Source of the DNA: Lodderomyces elongisporus
Lineage: Eukaryota > Ascomycota > Pichiomycetes > Serinales > Debaryomycetaceae
Reading direction: 5' to 3'
Length of the DNA stretch: 64,000 bases
Assembly: GCF_030384665.1 (NCBI RefSeq)
Contig: NC_083673.1
Span: 2,055,501 to 2,119,500 of the forward strand
Positions 58,816 through 64,000 of this stretch are shown one piece after another; position 1 is the first letter of the stretch, and every line of letters begins with the position of its first letter. A program made the position numbers and the translations under genes. The notes under the pieces were generated by a model, which was given only the letters and a program-made list of their open reading frames with translations, was not told where the DNA came from and ran no database searches.

Positions 58816-61178
58816 TTAGTTATACAATCTGCGGTCCAATTCCCTTAAAACATTCGCAACGCTCTGTACTTCGACTTGCATACCTCGTGTTGTAAGTTTG
58901 CCAACTAATGTACTAAAATCAACGCTATTGAATTTCTTATGCCTTGACAAGGTCTTGTACGCATCAGCACAGGGGATAAACATTCCCCCATTATTAAGCC
59001 TTACTGCAGTAGAAGACGCAGACGATCCACCAGATCCAAGGAAACCGTTGGTTCCAGGACTAGGTGCGCTAGTACCAGTAATACTGTTTATATTATTATT
59101 ATTATTGTTATTGTTGTTGTTGTTGTTGTTGTTATTACCATAACTTGCAGTCGCCAAAAGTGGTGGTGGAATGGGCGATGGTGCATTATTTGAATTATTA
59201 CTGTTGCTGCTGCCGTTGTTGTGATTGTTGTTTATGGGGTCAAATTTATTTCCAAAATTCAACAGAAGCATGGTATTTGACCCGCTTCTGGACAAGTTTG
59301 GACGGATTGAGGAATCATTACTTTTTGATGCAACAGTAGTACAAAACAAAGTAGACATAGGGTCCATTTGACATTGTTTACAAGTACCTGGATTCCCTGT
59401 GCATCCTCCATCGTTATCGTCCTTATAGTTATTATCTTTAGATGATTCAGTAAATTGTGTTGTGATAGGAGTTGGAGTTGTTACGGCTTGACCCAGTTGA
59501 TTTTGCTCCTCATTTCTGCGCGTCATAACAGGTACTGCCCCAGGAGTGAGGTTTGTAATTTCTCTTATTTCAACGGATGGTCCAGGATGCATTACTGGCA
59601 ACGATGATTTTCTGAATAGGTGGTTATTATTATTATTATTGTTGTTGTTGTTGTTGATTTCAGGATTGAATTGGATGGGCGGTAGTGTTCGGCTCTCCGA
59701 GAAGTCAATATAATCTTCGCCTCTCCCTGTTCCATCACCCAGATCTATTCCTGCACCTACATTACTTCTTTGTTTTTCCCCTCTAACTTCTTCTTCCTCT
59801 TGCTCCTCCTCCTCCTCAACAATCACGTTCATGTCTTGTCCGTTCAATGAAGCATTGAGTCTTGCTGCCTCCTTTGCTGCTTCACGACACACGCATGGTG
59901 TATCGTCCGAACAGAATCCGCAATTCTCCATTGGTGAAGCCTCATCAAAAGATGAATCCGCTGTGTTCGTTTTACTAGATGACTTGCAACCGCCTTTAAG
60001 TGGCTTTGTTGCAGATAAAGCAGAAGTGGTGGTCTTTTTCAATTTCTTCAAGTCGGGCATAGGTTTAGTTTTTGTAGTAAACTGTCGTGTAAAATCAATT
60101 TCCTTTACTTCGTCTACGCTTGTGGCTTTCCTCTTTTTGCGTGTGAGTGTGACGGCGGCCTCTGGTTTAAATGATTCCAATTGGTTAGCCAAGGTATCAT
60201 CCAATGAAGTCTTTGATTTAGTTTTCGAGGGTTCCTTCAAACCAACCTCTTCGCATAGACACTCTTCTCTACTGCATACACCACAATCGAAATTTGAAGC
60301 ATCGATATCGATGTTGTTGTTATTGGTATTGGTATTATTGGTAATGTTCGAAATGGCTGCCGTTTGAGTGGTTATAGATTTATCGGGTGTAGTATTGTTT
60401 GATGCTGGTGTCAATGTCTGATTAGATGTTGACGAGGTAATTGTTGGTCTTTGTGTTCGTATACTTTGGTATTGTGGAGGCAGGTCGGCTGAAGGAGCAG
60501 GCGATATTTGTTGGAGTGAGTAAGAAGAGCTTGCAGGTGATATATTGGAGTTGTTGTTATGATTATGGATATGGTTATTATTGTAGTTGCTATTGTTAGG
60601 AGAGGGGCGATTACTATGAGTAAATAGTGAAGGATATTGAGTGTGTTGTTGTTGTTGTTGTTGTTGTTGTGGGGAAAGTGATTGTTGCGGTATAAAAAAA
60701 TGGGGGGAGTTTGGTTGTATTGGTTTCCTTCCTCGTGAGCCTGTATTCAGACTTTGTTGTGCTTGTGTTTCTATGTGTTGTTGTTGTTGTTGCTGCTGTT
60801 GTTGCTGCTGTTGTTGTTGTTGTTGCTGCTGTATCTGTATTTTCATTTGGTTCTGCGATTGTTTGAATGTATTCATTTCCTGTCGTAACTGCTCCATTCC
60901 TTTTGCCAAGAAACTATTTTCAGCTTTCAACTTGTTGATGGTATTGATCAAGGTCATTTCCTTGATATCTTTCTCCTTTTCAACTTCCATTAGTTTTTCC
61001 TCTAGTTCTTGTACTCTAGTTGCCCTTCTCTCACGGAATGCTCTTTGCGCGGCACGGTTCTGTGCTTTTCTTTTCGAAGCAGGGATATCGACACTTGGTT
61101 TTCTACCAGGTTTTGGCCTTGGTGGCAAGACCCATTCTTTGGACGTCATAATCAGTGTCACTGGCTTTGATATTTTTA

Positions 61179-61211
<33 letters not shown>

Positions 61212-61548
61212 CTGGAGTGTTACCAGAAGAAGGAGTAGTGGTGTTGATGGTGATGGAAGGATGTCGTGAGTTTGGGGGACTATTAGCTGAAAAGGAACGT
61301 GGGGTTGATCCAGCGGAAATAGATGATGATGATGATGATGATGATGAAGATGAAGATGGTGATGATCCAGCCATAGCTATTGGTGAGTGGGCAGTCGCGG
61401 CACTGGATACGGTATGGGCTCTAGAGGAGACTGGGCCTGATGCGGGCAAAGAGTTTGTGCTGATATTAGTGTGAGAAAATGTTTTGCCTGTAGAGGTTGT
61501 AGTAGCCGGTATACCCCTGGGTGCTATATTTGGTCCTTTAGCACTCAT
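58816..61548 (-). CDS. HAP43: Hap43-type bZIP regulator of iron-responsive CCAAT complex
   Basis: 910 residues. The combination of a Hap4-like box (SKEWVLPPRPKPGRK, about 137-150) directly before a bZIP basic region (KRKAQNRAAQRAFRERR, about 159-175) and leucine zipper (to about 230) defines Hap43 and its HapX relatives. The Hap4-like box binds the Hap2/3/5 CCAAT complex. Three cysteine clusters follow: CGVCSREECLC near 420, CGFCSDDTPCVC near 542 and CTGNPGTCKQC...FC at about 716-736, which in HapX proteins sense iron through Fe-S binding. Hap43 represses iron-consuming genes and supports uptake during iron starvation. It is longer than the C. albicans protein (about 630) because of Ser, Gln and Asn runs, including about 19 Gln near 240-260. 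Confidence 0.93.
60777..60836 (-). repeat. Poly-Gln (CAA/CAG) coding repeat in HAP43
   Basis: GTT/GCT triplets on the plus strand, encoding about 19 glutamines just after the leucine zipper. The pattern is mixed CAA and CAG. A second, shorter Gln run is encoded at about 60643-60670. Confidence 0.9.
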
Positions 61549-62133
61549 CTTTTTGAGATTTTCTTTTTCTTGTGGTGGTTGTTGTTGTTGTTGTTGTTTG
61601 TTTTTGCTTCTGTCCGTGTGTCTTAATAGTTTCGCACACTAATTATAGATTGTCGCTTTCTCTTTTTGGTTTAGTTTGTTTTGTTTCCCTTAACCTGTAA
61701 ACAACAAATAATAATAATTTCTTATATTGTTTTGTTTTTTTTTGAAGGGAAAGGGGTGGAAGAAGGGTGAGATTAGTGACACAGGCAAGCAACAAGTGGT
61801 TGACTGTTGGTGGCTTTCTTCTTTACTGTATATGGAAGATACCACGATGTGAAAAGTGTGCTTTGTAGCAAGTGTCTCCTGTAAAGTATAAGAGTCTTGA
61901 AGAATAAAAAAAAAAGAAATTAGAAGTAAAAGAAAGGAAAAGAAAAAAAAAGGTGATTAGCTGCTATTGGTTGTAAAACAAAGGGAAAACTGAATAAAGC
62001 CCTTAAAAAAATTTTTTTTTGGTAAACAAAGTGTGTCTCTCTCTATATATATAAGTGTGTGTGTGTGTGTTTTTATGGGGAGGAAATCTCTCTCTCTTTA
62101 TATAAATTCATTCAGCACTTTTTTCATTACATG

Positions 62134-62181
<48 letters not shown>

Positions 62182-64000
62182 GTCTGTCTTTCATTTATTG
62201 TGTGTGTGTGTGTGTGTATTGCTGATCAAATAGATAAAACAAAAGAAATAAAAAAATAAAATAAAAAATAAAATTAAATTAAAAATAAAAAAACTAAATG
62301 CGGACAAATATGAAAATGTATAGCGACTACTTTTTTTCTTTTTCTTTTCTTTTTTTCCTTTTTCCCTTTTTTGTGCAATGTCTTCAAATATCCTTACAGA
62401 GACTCTACTTTTAATAATAGTCCTCTTGTCTTTATGTCTGTTGTTCTTGTTATTGTTGTTGTTGTTGTTGTTATTGTCACAAAGTTACCAATGGCAAAAT
62501 ACACCGCCGGTTATAACTATAGCTACAACATCTGTAATGTATTGGTAAACGCTTGACCCACATTTCTTCTGCATTCATCTGTTTGTTATTAAATTTCGAT
62601 TTTTAAAGAAAAAAAATTTATTCCTATTGCTTTTGTTTATAAATGTAACAACAGCCTGTTTGCTAAGAAAAAAAAATAAAGCAGAAGAAGAATAAAACGA
62701 TGGAGAAGGACAAAGAGAGTCAATGTATATAAAAGTGTGTGTGCGTGTTAGTGTCTGCCTGTGTGCTAGAGAAAGGGGAAAAGAAAAGAAAAGAAAAGTC
62801 TTGAGATTTTTATTTCAGGCACTCTGTCATTGGCTACATTTCCACATTGGCACAATCATTTTTCAAAATGTGTGTTGCGCTAAGTATATATTGTCAGAAG
62901 CAATTTTGTCTTTCTATGATCTTCTTCAGTTTCCTCAAATAAAAGAACAATACTTCTTGTCCATATATCGCCAAATCTATTTACACTCTGACATTTCTCT
63001 CCATATATATATATATATATATACATGAATCTGCCACGTTCTGTTTAAACATGCGCATATACTTTGTAATTCAGTTTACTAGTGCTCTATTGTGGTTAGA
63101 GTGTTGCCATATATGCTTATATGTAATTAGCATAGAATGTGACAAAAATGGTATTGTTAAAGAAACAAGAGAATCCCGAGACCGGATCAGATAAAAAATG
63201 GCGAGAATTTTATAATAAAAAAAAATTATAAATTATTAAAAAAAAAAAAAGAGCAAAATAAAAACTGAAAGACCTGACTCTACACAAAAAAAAAAGAAAG
63301 AAAAAACATAACCCACCACTTTTAAAGAAAAAAAAAAGCTATTGAACTTTACAGAGTTTTCAACCTCCAAACCACACATCGTACTTGTTTTCGTCTTTAC
63401 CGGCCTACTTTTGTCGTTTATTTTGTTACTTATTTTCTTTAGGAAAAAGTAAAGGGGCAAGGCGCAAAACATTTTATCTTGCTTCAACACTACTGCCAAT
63501 AAATGAATTTGGCAAAAGTTAAATTTGCTCACACACACACACACTCTCTCTTTCTTCCTTTCTCTCTTTTCCTTTCTCTCTTTTCCTTTCTCTCTTTTTT
63601 AATGTCACGTGCACACCTTTTCAATGACTAATTACTACGCAAATATTGAAAAAGAAAAATAAGACAAAACAAAGTACAAATTGATTCCTACATCATATTC
63701 GGCGTAAACTTTACTAAAAATGATACCTTTATTTAAACTATAATGATACAACTTGCTAATCCAATACGATGACCACTTATATACATGCTGTACTGGACCG
63801 CTTGCAACTTTGAAGCAAAAAAAAAAAAAAAAGAAAATATTTTGAAAGAAAGAAAGAAATTAGAAATTTGAAAGTAGGAAGAGGTAGGGGTAAAGAACTA
63901 TTGGACTCGCATATCGCATCAAATTATATTAAATGGCATGGCCCATCCTCAACCCTCGTTTCTTTAGCTTTCTAATTTTCCTCGTTTGCCTCCAATTTAC
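61549..64000 (-). promoter_or_regulatory. HAP43 upstream region (to window end)
   Basis: About 2.45 kb without a supported gene. ATTGG at 61966-61970 gives CCAAT on the HAP43 strand, 418 bp before its ATG, which could allow autoregulation through the Hap complex. AGATAA at 62232-62237 and 63189-63194 are GATA-type sites; in C. albicans the GATA repressor Sfu1 acts on HAP43. Also present: TG runs (62055-62069, 62200-62218), the (CT)n run at 62134-62187, TTG repeats at 62445-62475, (TA)n at 63005-63022, TCACGTGC at 63605-63612, and CTTTCTCTCTTTTC repeats at 63550-63598. Site function is inferred. Confidence 0.45.
62134..62187. repeat. (CT)n dinucleotide microsatellite
   Basis: About 27 CT units with single interruptions (GTCTC, CTGT), flanked by TG runs. 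On the HAP43 strand it is GA-rich, about 590-640 bp upstream of the ATG. Confidence 0.95.

Noticed and set aside
60641..61474. 277-codon plus-strand frame with poly-Cys across HAP43
   Set aside because: It is antisense to the poly-Gln and poly-Ser codons of HAP43, whose bZIP frame is unmistakable.

Overview
The window is nuclear DNA from a budding yeast of the CUG-Ser1 (Candida/Lodderomyces) clade. Supporting evidence: compact, AT-rich, mostly intronless genes; yeast introns with TACTAAC-type branch sites; gene content typical of Candida (an SSY1/CSY1 amino-acid sensor, and HAP43 with a Hap4-like box joined to a bZIP); and in-frame CTG codons at places where related proteins carry polar residues (for example CTG at 19426-19428 in SDS22). 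Long Asn, Gln and Ser runs and Asp/Glu repeats inside conserved proteins, together with many simple-sequence tracts between genes, suggest Lodderomyces elongisporus or a close relative; that species guess is an inference.

Layout. 1-6.1 kb: ribosomal-protein cluster, RPL2 (+, spliced), an RRT5-like RRM gene (-, spliced), RPL29 (-, probable 5'UTR intron) and RPL8 (-). 7.8-21.4 kb, all +: SSY1, DCK1, ACP1, SDS22 and an unrecognised Cys-cluster gene. 21.9-26.6 kb, all -: GCD7, COQ5 and the pyruvate kinase gene CDC19. 28.7-33.2 kb, +: MDJ2 and a PFK27-type 6-phosphofructo-2-kinase behind a 2.7 kb upstream region. 33.7-40.8 kb, alternating strands: PFS2 (-), ADI1 (+), GIM4 (-), a small one-span membrane protein (+), GVP36 (-), PRP38 (+). 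41.6-48.4 kb: a DMT-family transporter (+), NAS2 (+), URM1 (-), WBP1 (+), ARL3 (+). 51.3-61.5 kb: a 2,363-residue modular repeat protein (+) behind a 2.9 kb upstream region, convergent with HAP43 (-), which has about 2.45 kb upstream in the window.

Functionally this is a eukaryotic chromosome segment, not an operon: translation (RPL2, RPL29, RPL8, GCD7), glycolysis and its control (CDC19, PFK27), mitochondrial functions (ACP1, COQ5, MDJ2), nutrient and iron sensing (SSY1, HAP43), RNA processing (PFS2, PRP38), protein quality and modification (GIM4, NAS2, URM1, WBP1) and trafficking or polarity (ARL3, GVP36, DCK1). Palindromic CACGTG sites occur upstream of RPL2, MDJ2, PFK27 and in the ADI1/PFS2 divergent promoter.

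The least explained object is the 2,363-residue protein at 51288-58379. It is built from at least five kinds of internal repeat, including ten copies of an amphipathic Tyr/Gly motif, a duplicated small alpha/beta-like module and Ala/Gly helices. No tRNA, rRNA, transposon or CRISPR array was recognised.
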